DNA of 64,000 bases from Eledone cirrhosa. Lineage: Eukaryota > Mollusca > Cephalopoda > Octopoda > Eledonidae. Under the pieces are notes generated by a model that was not told the origin of the DNA, ran no database searches, and saw only the letters and a list, made by a program, of their open reading frames with translations. The position numbers and the translations under genes were made by a program. The stretch is taken from NCBI GenBank assembly GCA_964016885.1, contig OZ024746.1, positions 102,501,711-102,565,710 on the forward strand, given 5' to 3'. How positions within the stretch are numbered: the first letter of the stretch is position 1; the number at the start of each line of letters is the position of its first letter. Shown piece after piece: positions 11,619-23,806 of the stretch.

Positions 11619-13423
11619 ATGTATATATATGTATGTATATATTTGTCCTGGGTATGACATTAAACTACATCCAGTGGCAAGGCTCAAGTTCAGGAGGAAC
11701 TGTGGGGAACATGGAGTTACCCCCTTAGTTGTCATAACTCCCAGGTCTGCTCTGGCCTGGTGTAGTAGTACCTGTTGGGGCCCCATTTATAGGTTAAATA
11801 ATAAGATGACAGATCGGCGTACCCTATCAAAGGCCTTCTCTAGGTCAACAAAGGCTAAGTATAGTGGCTTATTTTTCTCTAAGAACCTCTCTTGTAATTG
11901 TCTCATCAAGAAGAGGGCATCTGTTGTACTATTCCCAGGCACAAAACCAAACTGCATCTCATCTAGTTTGACCCTTTCTCTAATTAGTTGTGCTAATATC
12001 CTTTCTGCCACTTTCATAACCTGATCCATCAGTTTTATATCCCTATAATTTCTCCTCTCAAGAGCGTCCCCTTTACTTTTGCACTAGTCTTTGGGTATGA
12101 CACTGCCATATATAGCCTGATTGATGATGTGTGCAACCAGTTTAGTGCCTACGTCCCCTGAGGCCTTCAGCATCTCAGCAACTATCTCCGATGGTCCAGC
12201 AGCCTCACCATTTTTCAATTCCTTAATCGCCTCTTGGACCCTATATTCGTTAATCTCAATTTTAAATGGACCTCTTGATAAGACGAAATGACCTGTATAA
12301 TTTTTTTTTCATATTTAGATGGAATAGAAGAAAAAGAAGAGAAATGAAAGCAATGAAATTAAGTTTTAGAGAAAATATACGCCAACGACAATGGAGGTAT
12401 GATTTCAGTTTAATCTTAACCTAATGACCACTTTACAGAGTGTACTGGGTGTGTCTTACCTCGCTATGTTTACTGTAAACCCTAGATAACGAATGCCTTG
12501 TTGAGTGTTGTGAATTGTGAACGTGAGGTTGTGTTGTGGGGTTGCTTGGTGAGGTTGCATAAGAAGGGTGTTGTGAGTTTGCATTATGATGTAGCTTTGT
12601 GAGGCTTTGTTGTGAATTGATAAATATTTGAAAACACACCTCTGTCCCTCAACAGTCAGTCAGTCATTTTCTACTAAAACTCATTGATGCGAGTCCCTAG
12701 CATTGTATCTGTAAGTACATTATGACTATTTTCTCTTGGTGGACTTGACATTCAAAGATATTTGTATATATTTTGTTGATGTTGTTTGTTAGTTAGGAAA
12801 TTGCTTAAAAGCTACTTTGATCACAGCACTTTGTAAAGGCAACATATGTTTAAGATTCTTTTTTTCTTTTATTTTTGTTATTCAGATGACAGAGAAGGCA
12901 AAGAAAGGCACAGAAGAAAAGAACAATGACGATTATTATTATTATTATTACTATTATTATTTGTTTTATTATAATCAAAATATGCTGTTAGTTTGCCTGC
13001 TATCCCACTACGTGCCTGCTATCGCACTCGATCTTTTGTGTACGTTTTATATAATTTATGCCAGTTCCGTTTCTGCATATCGAACATGGCCATTTCCCTG
13101 ACGGAATAGAGTTTTGTCCTCTTTTCTACTCATCAACACTCATTCGTGACACAAAGTACAGCGGCATCATTGCGGACAGACTTAATCCCGATTTGCACTG
13201 ACACACTGCCTTGCAGTACGGAACAGCGCACGTCGTCGAGCAGCCTCCTTGCATGCTAAGTACACCTGACGTCTAGCTTCTCTCTTAGCGGCTGTATATT
13301 CTTCTCTACTCGCACTAATTTTGCAAGCATTCCATGCTAGTCTTTAGTCTCCAATGGCCCGATCTACCGTGCTGTCCCACCACCATGTCACTCTCTGTCT
13401 GGTTGGAACTCTGATCCAGCCAC
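10065..13423. repeat. Array 1 unit 4
   Basis: Parts: endonuclease 10206-10586 (-), telomere-like 10684-10737, inverted endonuclease 10777-11030 (+), LINE C-terminus 11119-11553 (-), dispersed repeat 11645-11805, RT N-half 11806-12271 (-), linker 13102-13592 (-). I saw no difference from unit 3 on reading. Confidence 0.95.
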
Positions 13424-14936
13424 AAGTTTCATCAGTAACCTGCAGTAAGGTATCGCATAAGAAATTCCAGTTATCATCTATGTTGTACGACTCTAAATCG
13501 TCTTCTTTTTCATCATACACATATTGAAGGGCTTTCCTAAATTTGTATTTTAGTGAGAGCTCTTTTAGCTTCCAGACCTTTCTTTTTTCCACACCTTCCT
13601 GTATGTCTCATTCAGTCTCTTGCTTAATGAGATATCACTAACGACTAACCTATGCTGTGGGGTACATTCTTCCCCGGGGTATGCCTTTGCATTTGACACC
13701 ATCTGCCTGTCCCGCTGCCTAACTAGCAAGAAGTCAATCTGGCTTATGTGCTTGCCTGATTTGTAGGTTATTAGGTGGTTGGCAGATTTGTGTAAGTTAG
13801 TGTTGTAGATGGTTAGTGCAATTGCATTGCAAAATTCAAGAAGTTTCACTGCTTCATTTCTTAAGCCGTAAGTGTGCCCAACATGTACCTCAGTGTAACC
13901 ATCGTAGAGCTGTCCAACATGACCATTGAAATCCCCTGCTAGCATAACGATGTCTCCGTCCTGTCATTGTGGCTGTTTGTAAAAATTGCTTGTAAATGCA
14001 GAATTTCTTGTCTTTACCTAGCAGCAGTTTCTTGCTCTCAATTAACCCTAAAACTAGTCGTAACGCTAACAGTAACACTAACCGTAACACTAACTTATGC
14101 AGGCCTAGGTAAAGACGAGAAAGATAAAACAAGGAGTGATGCTATTTGAATTTTGTGATGCAAGTGTTTTAACCATTTGCAAAACCAACTTCCGCAAACC
14201 TGCCAACTGCCTAATAACCTACAAATTAGGCAAGCACAGAAGCCGGATTTCTCGGTAGTTAGGCAGCGAGACAGACAGATGGTGTGAAGTACCAGGGTGT
14301 GCCCCGGGGAGGACTGTTTCCCACAGCGTGGGTTGGTTGTTGGTGATGTCTCGGTGATCCTGAGACGGAGTGAGGAGGGTGTTTATAGGTAAATAGATAG
14401 ACTGATGCACAGATATCTGGATAGATTGATAGAGAGATAGATATATAGAGAGCATCATTATCATCGTCTGTTCATCATTTTACGTCCGCTTTTCCCTGCT
14501 TGAAAGGGTGGGACAGGTCCTCTTGAGCAAAGCATCTCTTCACTTGTCACGGTCCTTCGTCATCTCCTTGGTGAGTTTCAGCGATCTGAAGTCGGCTCTC
14601 ACCACCTCCACCCATGTTTTTCGTGGTCTTCCTCTACTGCGTCTCCCTTCTTTACCCAGCGCTCAACCTCCATGCGCATCACATGTCCATACCATCTCAG
14701 TCCTCTCTTGCACACCACAACTTATCCCTCTTAAACACAGTTTCTCTCTCAACTCGTTTATGCTTGGTCGTTCCCGCACATTGACATTGCACATCCAACG
14801 GAGCGTGCTTGCTTCATTTCTCTCCAGCCATCGCATACCCTCTGCAGTTGCTGTCCATGTTTCACTACCATGCAGGGTCGCACATCTCGCATAGGCATCA
14901 TGTAACCACACTTTCGTACGCATATATATATTTGTA

Positions 14937-14977
<41 letters not shown>

Positions 14978-16782
14978 ATGTATATATATGTATGTATATA
15001 TTTGTCCTGGGTATGACATTAAACTACATCCAGTGGCAAGGCTCAAGTTCAGGAGGAACTGTGGGGAACATGGAGTTACCCCCTTAGTTGTCATAACTCC
15101 CAGGTCTGCTCTGGCCTGGTGTAGTAGTACCTGTTGGGGCCCCATTTATAGGTTAAATAATAAGATGACAGATCGGCGTACCCTATCAAAGGCCTTCTCT
15201 AGGTCAACAAAGGCTAAGTATAGTGGCTTATTTTTCTCTAAGAACCTCTCTTGTAATTGTCTCATCAAGAAGAGGGCATCTGTTGTACTATTCCCAGGCA
15301 CAAAACCAAACTGCATCTCATCTAGTTTGACCCTTTCTCTAATTAGTTGTGCTAATATCCTTTCTGCCACTTTCATAACCTGATCCATCAGTTTTATATC
15401 CCTATAATTTCTCCTCTCAAGAGCGTCCCCTTTACTTTTGCACTAGTCTTTGGGTATGACACTGCCATATATAGCCTGATTGATGATGTGTGCAACCAGT
15501 TTAGTGCCTACGTCCCCTGAGGCCTTCAGCATCTCAGCAACTATCTCCGATGGTCCAGCAGCCTCACCATTTTTCAATTCCTTAATCGCCTCTTGGACCC
15601 TATATTCGTTAATCTCAATTTTAAATGGACCTCTTGATAAGACGAAATGACCTGTATAATTTTTTTTTCATATTTAGATGGAATAGAAGAAAAAGAAGAG
15701 AAATGAAAGCAATGAAATTAAGTTTTAGAGAAAATATACGCCAACGACAATGGAGGTATGATTTCAGTTTAATCTTAACCTAATGACCACTTTACAGAGT
15801 GTACTGGGTGTGTCTTACCTCGCTATGTTTACTGTAAACCCTAGATAACGAATGCCTTGTTGAGTGTTGTGAATTGTGAACGTGAGGTTGTGTTGTGGGG
15901 TTGCTTGGTGAGGTTGCATAAGAAGGGTGTTGTGAGTTTGCATTATGATGTAGCTTTGTGAGGCTTTGTTGTGAATTGATAAATATTTGAAAACACACCT
16001 CTGTCCCTCAACAGTCAGTCAGTCATTTTCTACTAAAACTCATTGATGCGAGTCCCTAGCATTGTATCTGTAAGTACATTATGACTATTTTCTCTTGGTG
16101 GACTTGACATTCAAAGATATTTGTATATATTTTGTTGATGTTGTTTGTTAGTTAGGAAATTGCTTAAAAGCTACTTTGATCACAGCACTTTGTAAAGGCA
16201 ACATATGTTTAAGATTCTTTTTTTCTTTTATTTTTGTTATTCAGATGACAGAGAAGGCAAAGAAAGGCACAGAAGAAAAGAACAATGACGATTATTATTA
16301 TTATTATTACTATTATTATTTGTTTTATTATAATCAAAATATGCTGTTAGTTTGCCTGCTATCCCACTACGTGCCTGCTATCGCACTCGATCTTTTGTGT
16401 ACGTTTTATATAATTTATGCCAGTTCCGTTTCTGCATATCGAACATGGCCATTTCCCTGACGGAATAGAGTTTTGTCCTCTTTTCTACTCATCAACACTC
16501 ATTCGTGACACAAAGTACAGCGGCATCATTGCGGACAGACTTAATCCCGATTTGCACTGACACACTGCCTTGCAGTACGGAACAGCGCACGTCGTCGAGC
16601 AGCCTCCTTGCATGCTAAGTACACCTGACGTCTAGCTTCTCTCTTAGCGGCTGTATATTCTTCTCTACTCGCACTAATTTTGCAAGCATTCCATGCTAGT
16701 CTTTAGTCTCCAATGGCCCGATCTACCGTGCTGTCCCACCACCATGTCACTCTCTGTCTGGTTGGAACTCTGATCCAGCCAC
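13424..16782. repeat. Array 1 unit 5
   Basis: Parts: endonuclease 13565-13945 (-), telomere-like 14043-14096, inverted endonuclease 14136-14389 (+), LINE C-terminus 14478-14912 (-), dispersed repeat 15004-15164, RT N-half 15165-15630 (-), linker 16461-16951 (-). No difference from unit 3 noticed. Confidence 0.95.
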
Positions 16783-18295
16783 AAGTTTCATCAGTAACCT
16801 GCAGTAAGGTATCGCATAAGAAATTCCAGTTATCATCTATGTTGTACGACTCTAAATCGTCTTCTTTTTCATCATACACATATTGAAGGGCTTTCCTAAA
16901 TTTGTATTTTAGTGAGAGCTCTTTTAGCTTCCAGACCTTTCTTTTTTCCACACCTTCCTGTATGTCTCATTCAGTCTCTTGCTTAATGAGATATCACTAA
17001 CGACTAACCTATGCTGTGGGGTACATTCTTCCCCGGGGTATGCCTTTGCATTTGACACCATCTGCCTGTCCCGCTGCCTAACTAGCAAGAAGTCAATCTG
17101 GCTTATGTGCTTGCCTGATTTGTAGGTTATTAGGTGGTTGGCAGATTTGTGTAAGTTAGTGTTGTAGATGGTTAGTGCAATTGCATTGCAAAATTCAAGA
17201 AGTTTCACTGCTTCATTTCTTAAGCCGTAAGTGTGCCCAACATGTACCTCAGTGTAACCATCGTAGAGCTGTCCAACATGACCATTGAAATCCCCTGCTA
17301 GCATAACGATGTCTCCGTCCTGTCATTGTGGCTGTTTGTAAAAATTGCTTGTAAATGCAGAATTTCTTGTCTTTACCTAGCAGCAGTTTCTTGCTCTCAA
17401 TTAACCCTAAAACTAGTCGTAACGCTAACAGTAACACTAACCGTAACACTAACTTATGCAGGCCTAGGTAAAGACGAGAAAGATAAAACAAGGAGTGATG
17501 CTATTTGAATTTTGTGATGCAAGTGTTTTAACCATTTGCAAAACCAACTTCCGCAAACCTGCCAACTGCCTAATAACCTACAAATTAGGCAAGCACAGAA
17601 GCCGGATTTCTCGGTAGTTAGGCAGCGAGACAGACAGATGGTGTGAAGTACCAGGGTGTGCCCCGGGGAGGACTGTTTCCCACAGCGTGGGTTGGTTGTT
17701 GGTGATGTCTCGGTGATCCTGAGACGGAGTGAGGAGGGTGTTTATAGGTAAATAGATAGACTGATGCACAGATATCTGGATAGATTGATAGAGAGATAGA
17801 TATATAGAGAGCATCATTATCATCGTCTGTTCATCATTTTACGTCCGCTTTTCCCTGCTTGAAAGGGTGGGACAGGTCCTCTTGAGCAAAGCATCTCTTC
17901 ACTTGTCACGGTCCTTCGTCATCTCCTTGGTGAGTTTCAGCGATCTGAAGTCGGCTCTCACCACCTCCACCCATGTTTTTCGTGGTCTTCCTCTACTGCG
18001 TCTCCCTTCTTTACCCAGCGCTCAACCTCCATGCGCATCACATGTCCATACCATCTCAGTCCTCTCTTGCACACCACAACTTATCCCTCTTAAACACAGT
18101 TTCTCTCTCAACTCGTTTATGCTTGGTCGTTCCCGCACATTGACATTGCACATCCAACGGAGCGTGCTTGCTTCATTTCTCTCCAGCCATCGCATACCCT
18201 CTGCAGTTGCTGTCCATGTTTCACTACCATGCAGGGTCGCACATCTCGCATAGGCATCATGTAACCACACTTTCGTACGCATATATATATTTGTA

Positions 18296-18336
<41 letters not shown>

Positions 18337-20141
18337 ATGTATATATATGTATGTATATATTTGTCCTGGGTATGACATTAAACTACATCCAGTGGCAAGG
18401 CTCAAGTTCAGGAGGAACTGTGGGGAACATGGAGTTACCCCCTTAGTTGTCATAACTCCCAGGTCTGCTCTGGCCTGGTGTAGTAGTACCTGTTGGGGCC
18501 CCATTTATAGGTTAAATAATAAGATGACAGATCGGCGTACCCTATCAAAGGCCTTCTCTAGGTCAACAAAGGCTAAGTATAGTGGCTTATTTTTCTCTAA
18601 GAACCTCTCTTGTAATTGTCTCATCAAGAAGAGGGCATCTGTTGTACTATTCCCAGGCACAAAACCAAACTGCATCTCATCTAGTTTGACCCTTTCTCTA
18701 ATTAGTTGTGCTAATATCCTTTCTGCCACTTTCATAACCTGATCCATCAGTTTTATATCCCTATAATTTCTCCTCTCAAGAGCGTCCCCTTTACTTTTGC
18801 ACTAGTCTTTGGGTATGACACTGCCATATATAGCCTGATTGATGATGTGTGCAACCAGTTTAGTGCCTACGTCCCCTGAGGCCTTCAGCATCTCAGCAAC
18901 TATCTCCGATGGTCCAGCAGCCTCACCATTTTTCAATTCCTTAATCGCCTCTTGGACCCTATATTCGTTAATCTCAATTTTAAATGGACCTCTTGATAAG
19001 ACGAAATGACCTGTATAATTTTTTTTTCATATTTAGATGGAATAGAAGAAAAAGAAGAGAAATGAAAGCAATGAAATTAAGTTTTAGAGAAAATATACGC
19101 CAACGACAATGGAGGTATGATTTCAGTTTAATCTTAACCTAATGACCACTTTACAGAGTGTACTGGGTGTGTCTTACCTCGCTATGTTTACTGTAAACCC
19201 TAGATAACGAATGCCTTGTTGAGTGTTGTGAATTGTGAACGTGAGGTTGTGTTGTGGGGTTGCTTGGTGAGGTTGCATAAGAAGGGTGTTGTGAGTTTGC
19301 ATTATGATGTAGCTTTGTGAGGCTTTGTTGTGAATTGATAAATATTTGAAAACACACCTCTGTCCCTCAACAGTCAGTCAGTCATTTTCTACTAAAACTC
19401 ATTGATGCGAGTCCCTAGCATTGTATCTGTAAGTACATTATGACTATTTTCTCTTGGTGGACTTGACATTCAAAGATATTTGTATATATTTTGTTGATGT
19501 TGTTTGTTAGTTAGGAAATTGCTTAAAAGCTACTTTGATCACAGCACTTTGTAAAGGCAACATATGTTTAAGATTCTTTTTTTCTTTTATTTTTGTTATT
19601 CAGATGACAGAGAAGGCAAAGAAAGGCACAGAAGAAAAGAACAATGACGATTATTATTATTATTATTACTATTATTATTTGTTTTATTATAATCAAAATA
19701 TGCTGTTAGTTTGCCTGCTATCCCACTACGTGCCTGCTATCGCACTCGATCTTTTGTGTACGTTTTATATAATTTATGCCAGTTCCGTTTCTGCATATCG
19801 AACATGGCCATTTCCCTGACGGAATAGAGTTTTGTCCTCTTTTCTACTCATCAACACTCATTCGTGACACAAAGTACAGCGGCATCATTGCGGACAGACT
19901 TAATCCCGATTTGCACTGACACACTGCCTTGCAGTACGGAACAGCGCACGTCGTCGAGCAGCCTCCTTGCATGCTAAGTACACCTGACGTCTAGCTTCTC
20001 TCTTAGCGGCTGTATATTCTTCTCTACTCGCACTAATTTTGCAAGCATTCCATGCTAGTCTTTAGTCTCCAATGGCCCGATCTACCGTGCTGTCCCACCA
20101 CCATGTCACTCTCTGTCTGGTTGGAACTCTGATCCAGCCAC
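16783..20141. repeat. Array 1 unit 6
   Basis: Parts: endonuclease 16924-17304 (-), telomere-like 17402-17455, inverted endonuclease 17495-17748 (+), LINE C-terminus 17837-18271 (-), dispersed repeat 18363-18523, RT N-half 18524-18989 (-), linker 19820-20310 (-). No difference from unit 3 noticed. Confidence 0.95.
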
Positions 20142-21587
20142 AAGTTTCATCAGTAACCTGCAGTAAGGTATCGCATAAGAAATTCCAGTTATCATCTATG
20201 TTGTACGACTCTAAATCGTCTTCTTTTTCATCATACACATATTGAAGGGCTTTCCTAAATTTGTATTTTAGTGAGAGCTCTTTTAGCTTCCAGACCTTTC
20301 TTTTTTCCACACCTTCCTGTATGTCTCATTCAGTCTCTTGCTTAATGAGATATCACTAACGACTAACCTATGCTGTGGGGTACATTCTTCCCCGGGGTAT
20401 GCCTTTGCATTTGACACCATCTGCCTGTCCCGCTGCCTAACTAGCAAGAAGTCAATCTGGCTTATGTGCTTGCCTGATTTGTAGGTTATTAGGTGGTTGG
20501 CAGATTTGTGTAAGTTAGTGTTGTAGATGGTTAGTGCAATTGCATTGCAAAATTCAAGAAGTTTCACTGCTTCATTTCTTAAGCCGTAAGTGTGCCCAAC
20601 ATGTACCTCAGTGTAACCATCGTAGAGCTGTCCAACATGACCATTGAAATCCCCTGCTAGCATAACGATGTCTCCGTCCTGTCATTGTGGCTGTTTGTAA
20701 AAATTGCTTGTAAATGCAGAATTTCTTGTCTTTACCTAGCAGCAGTTTCTTGCTCTCAATTAACCCTAAAACTAGTCGTAACGCTAACAGTAACACTAAC
20801 CGTAACACTAACTTATGCAGGCCTAGGTAAAGACGAGAAAGATAAAACAAGGAGTGATGCTATTTGAATTTTGTGATGCAAGTGTTTTAACCATTTGCAA
20901 AACCAACTTCCGCAAACCTGCCAACTGCCTAATAACCTACAAATTAGGCAAGCACAGAAGCCGGATTTCTCGGTAGTTAGGCAGCGAGACAGACAGATGG
21001 TGTGAAGTACCAGGGTGTGCCCCGGGGAGGACTGTTTCCCACAGCGTGGGTTGGTTGTTGGTGATGTCTCGGTGATCCTGAGACGGAGTGAGGAGGGTGT
21101 TTATAGGTAAATAGATAGACTGATGCACAGATATCTGGATAGATTGATAGAGAGATAGATATATAGAGAGCATCATTATCATCGTCTGTTCATCATTTTA
21201 CGTCCGCTTTTCCCTGCTTGAAAGGGTGGGACAGGTCCTCTTGAGCAAAGCATCTCTTCACTTGTCACGGTCCTTCGTCATCTCCTTGGTGAGTTTCAGC
21301 GATCTGAAGTCGGCTCTCACCACCTCCACCCATGTTTTTCGTGGTCTTCCTCTACTGCGTCTCCCTTCTTTACCCAGCGCTCAACCTCCATGCGCATCAC
21401 ATGTCCATACCATCTCAGTCCTCTCTTGCACACCACAACTTATCCCTCTTAAACACAGTTTCTCTCTCAACTCGTTTATGCTTGGTCGTTCCCGCACATT
21501 GACATTGCACATCCAACGGAGCGTGCTTGCTTCATTTCTCTCCAGCCATCGCATACCCTCTGCAGTTGCTGTCCATGTCTCACTACC
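20142..21587. repeat. Array 1 unit 7 (truncated right-edge unit)
   Basis: Parts: endonuclease 20283-20663 (-), telomere-like 20761-20814, inverted endonuclease 20854-21107 (+), LINE C-terminus from 21196 (-). It follows the homogenised type until about 21,578. It then reads CATGTCTCACTACCATGCAGC and runs into a TG/TA tract and unrelated sequence. The array therefore ends inside the LINE C-terminal segment, after 43 percent of a unit. Confidence 0.93.
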
Positions 21588-21609
21588 ATGCAGCATCGCG
21601 CATCTCACT

Positions 21610-21640
<31 letters not shown>

Positions 21641-21660
21641 GTACATACATATATATTATG
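21588..21660. repeat. (TG)n(TA)n tract at right edge of array 1
   Basis: A TG run followed by a TA run marks the boundary between the truncated seventh unit and single-copy-like sequence. The corresponding place in complete units also approaches a TA tract, so the edge lies in or near a microsatellite. Confidence 0.85.
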
Positions 21661-22201
21661 TCAGGTCACCAGTTGGTGCTACTGGTAACATGTATCCCAG
21701 TACAACCTGTCTCCTGGTCGGGTCGTTGGCGACTAAACTGGCAACCCCACTAAGGTTTCTTGGTGAGGAGGGTGACTTTGGACATCCTGCAGGACTAAAA
21801 ACAAAACCTGTCAAAGGGCAAAGGAGCTCTTAAGAGTCAATGGCCATCCAAAATCACCGGGAGAGATGACCCCTTAGCCTGTGTCAAGGCAGAATTCTAG
21901 AAGGAAAACTCTGATATAACACCTGCAACCCTGATGGTATCCAATGATGTTGACTTGTTTTGCTTTTTGGTAAATATCATCTTGGTTAAGAGAGTGGGAC
22001 TGGCTTTGTGCAGTGCCTTTGCTCACTATAAAAGCTTCACAGCACAGGCATTGCTTTATATCTGGAGATCTCTCTGCACTCGTCGTCACATGGTACGATT
22101 GGCCCAGCACTGTCAATAATTGTCACAAGTGTAGTGTTTGTACCAGAGTTTTCAAGTCACTGGCTGGACTAAAACGTCACACTCGTTCAGCCCATCGGTA
22201 G
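21661..22201 (+). pseudogene. C2H2 zinc-finger tail remnant, likely transposon-derived
   Basis: The last ~25 residues (about 22,120-22,198) form a C2H2 finger with spacing C-x2-C-x12-H-x4-H, ending KRHTRSAHR before a stop. No convincing start or upstream domain is seen. The preceding sequence reads SPVGATGNM and LVGSLATKLATPLRFLGEE on the plus strand in another frame, with stops. Such single C-terminal fingers occur at the ends of some invertebrate LINE and DNA-transposon proteins. It could also be a decayed host finger gene. Function cannot be assigned. Confidence 0.4.
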
Positions 22202-22257
22202 GGGTTCTCCTACATGGATATAAAGTAGGGGCCGTACTCGAAAAAGAGTTGGCAACC

Positions 22258-22317
22258 ACCATATATATGTATATATGTATATATTTATATGTATGTATAT
22301 ATGCATATATTTGTATG

Positions 22318-22352
<35 letters not shown>
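22258..22352. repeat. (TA)n/(TGTA)n microsatellite
   Basis: Mixed TATATGTA and TA repeats that open all nearby frames into YIYI-like peptides. Confidence 0.9.
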
Positions 22353-22356
<4 letters not shown>

Positions 22357-22399
22357 TTCTGGCTTTCTCTTATTTTCACTCACTCCTCCGCTAGCTCAC

Positions 22400-23246
22400 T
22401 TCCTTCCTCGTCCGTAACTGTCTCTTCTCTTGCTCACACTTCTACAGTGAATGTGTCTTTTTTTCTTATCAAACCCGCCAGAACTTGTGTTCGAAATCAA
22501 TTGTTCACTCGTTTTTTTTTTTTTTTTTTTTCCTTTCTTTTTGTTGCTTCAGCCTTTGTGTCTGTTTATATTTTTCTCTCTCTCTCCCCTCTTTTTTATC
22601 CCAATAACTTATTTTAGTTATTGTTCGGCCTAGGTTGAGGCATCTTGTCTCTAACGCGAAGAAATGCCTATGATTCCTAGCAGACAACTGACGATGGATA
22701 TTGCCCTCTTTTGCCCGTAACTTTTATTTTGATTATATTTCAATGCAACCACACAGCTTGCCATTTTATTCACATAGTTTTCTTCTCAGTTGTGACCCAT
22801 CTCTCTTCTATCCCCTTGTTGCTATGCTCTCTCTCCCCCTTCTCCCTCTTCTGCTAGTCACCTTCTCTCGGCTAACCTGCCACTTCTAAAGCAGTCTCTT
22901 CTCTCACTCACACTGCTACAGTGAAGACATGCATTTTTTTTTCTCGTTAAACCCACCAGAACTTATGTTCAAAATGAGTTGTTGACTTGATTTTTCCTCT
23001 TTTCGTTTCTTCACCCTTCATGTGTGTATCCATTTTTCTCTCTCCCCCTTTTTTTATTCCAATAACTTATTTTAGTTATTGTTCGCCCTAGGTTGAGGCA
23101 TCTTGTCTCTAACGCGAAGAAATGCCTATGATTCCTAGCAGACAACTGACGATGGATATTGCCCTCTTTTGCCCATAACTTTTCTTTTCATTATACTTAA
23201 ATGCAACCACACAGCTTGCCATTTTATTCATAGTTTCCTTCTCCGC
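22400..23246. repeat. Two-copy direct duplication, offset about 458 bp
   Basis: The segment from about 22,400 to 22,795 recurs at about 22,885-23,240. Shared landmarks in order are CACTTCTACAGTGAA (CACTGCTACAGTGAA in copy 2), AACC(C)ACCAGAACTT, a T-rich block, GTTATTGTTCG, CTAGGTTGAGGCATCTTGTC, GACGATGGATATTGCCC and CACACAGCTTGCCATTTTATT. GTTCG begins at 22,623 and 23,081. The copies differ by substitutions and by the length of a poly-T near 22,513. No coding motif is visible. Confidence 0.85.
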
Positions 23247-23568
23247 TGAGTTTTGTCCTCTTTTCTACTCATCAACAATTTTGTCTTAGCTATGTTCACT
23301 CTCAGTCCTCTTAATTCCAACTCTGTTTTCATAGCCAGAATTTATTCTCAAGCTCTTCTACTGATTTTATCATCAGCATAGATAAGTTTCTGTAAACAGG
23401 ATGTATTCCTACTTGTATCTGGAATTTGTCACTAAACTCCATTCCTACCCTCACTTTACTGACAGCACCTCTGTACAAAGCTTGCAATGTCCTCACAAGC
23501 CATTCATCAACACCTACACCGAAAAACAACCCAAACCAAACCGTGTGTTCTGTTATTATTTCTTGCAA
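23247..23568 (-). pseudogene. Solo LINE-A RT fragment with YADD
   Basis: The minus strand reads GVDEWLVRTLQALYRGAVSK and VRVGMEFSDKFQIQVG (the region leading to motif B), then LIYADDKIS in a shifted frame with the YADD tetrad at 23,369-23,380, and GLRVNIAKTKLLMS. This is the RT palm that array 1 units lack. Frameshifts separate the blocks, so it is dead, but the catalytic motif C Asp pair is retained. The left edge shares a CTCTTTTCTACTCATCAAC stretch with array 1 units. Confidence 0.75.
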
Positions 23569-23598
23569 TATTTATAACAATATGACTCTCCCCTGTTA

Positions 23599-23603
<5 letters not shown>

Positions 23604-23634
<31 letters not shown>
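23604..23634. repeat. (TA)n microsatellite
   Basis: Pure TA dinucleotide run. Confidence 0.9.
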
Positions 23635-23635
<1 letters not shown>

Positions 23636-23765
23636 TCATACAAATATGTATCGCAGCATTATCAATAAAGGACTTTAACATCTGAAAGTATTTCGCATTT
23701 TATCATTATATATATATGCACACATACACACACATACACCGAGAGAGACGACATATATTTATATA

Positions 23766-23806
23766 TGCTAGCTGAAGAACTGCCCTTTGGGCGTTTTTCT
23801 GCTAGT
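23766..23806. mobile_element. Possible Helitron 3' terminus (hairpin plus CTAG)
   Basis: A GCCC-TTT-GGGC hairpin (23,782-23,792) is followed nine bases later by CTAG then T (23,802-23,806), which fits the plus-strand Helitron rule of a short hairpin upstream of CTRR inserted before T. On the minus strand a CTAG also lies ten bases beyond the same hairpin (23,768-23,771) but is followed by C. The adjacent Helitron coding remnant is on the minus strand, so orientation is ambiguous. Confidence 0.35.

Larger units (their letters stand above)
1..21587. repeat. Array 1: LINE-derived megasatellite, period about 3.36 kb
   Basis: The same ~3.36-kb sequence recurs head to tail from base 1 to about 21,587. 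Taking base 1 as phase, unit starts fall at 1, 3347, 6706, 10065, 13424, 16783 and 20142, so the spacing is 3346 once and then exactly 3359 five times. The window opens inside the array, so it continues to the left. Units 3 to 7 give identical conceptual translations for every fragment compared, while units 1 and 2 differ at scattered sites. Each unit is built mostly from pieces of one RTE-type LINE, some inverted relative to others. No unit has an open frame able to make a full endonuclease-RT protein. A recent unequal-exchange or replication-based expansion is inferred; an assembly duplication cannot be excluded from sequence alone. Confidence 0.97.

Noticed and set aside
1..21587. CRISPR array or phage-type direct repeats
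   Set aside because: Repeat period is 3.36 kb, content is eukaryotic LINE, and no short repeat-spacer pattern exists.
1..21587. rDNA or histone gene cluster as explanation for the tandem array
   Set aside because: No rRNA or histone coding motifs were seen on either strand of the unit; content is LINE fragments, microsatellites and spacer.
21226..21753. 175-codon plus-strand frame
   Set aside because: Antisense LINE C-terminus running into a TG/TA tract and unrelated sequence.
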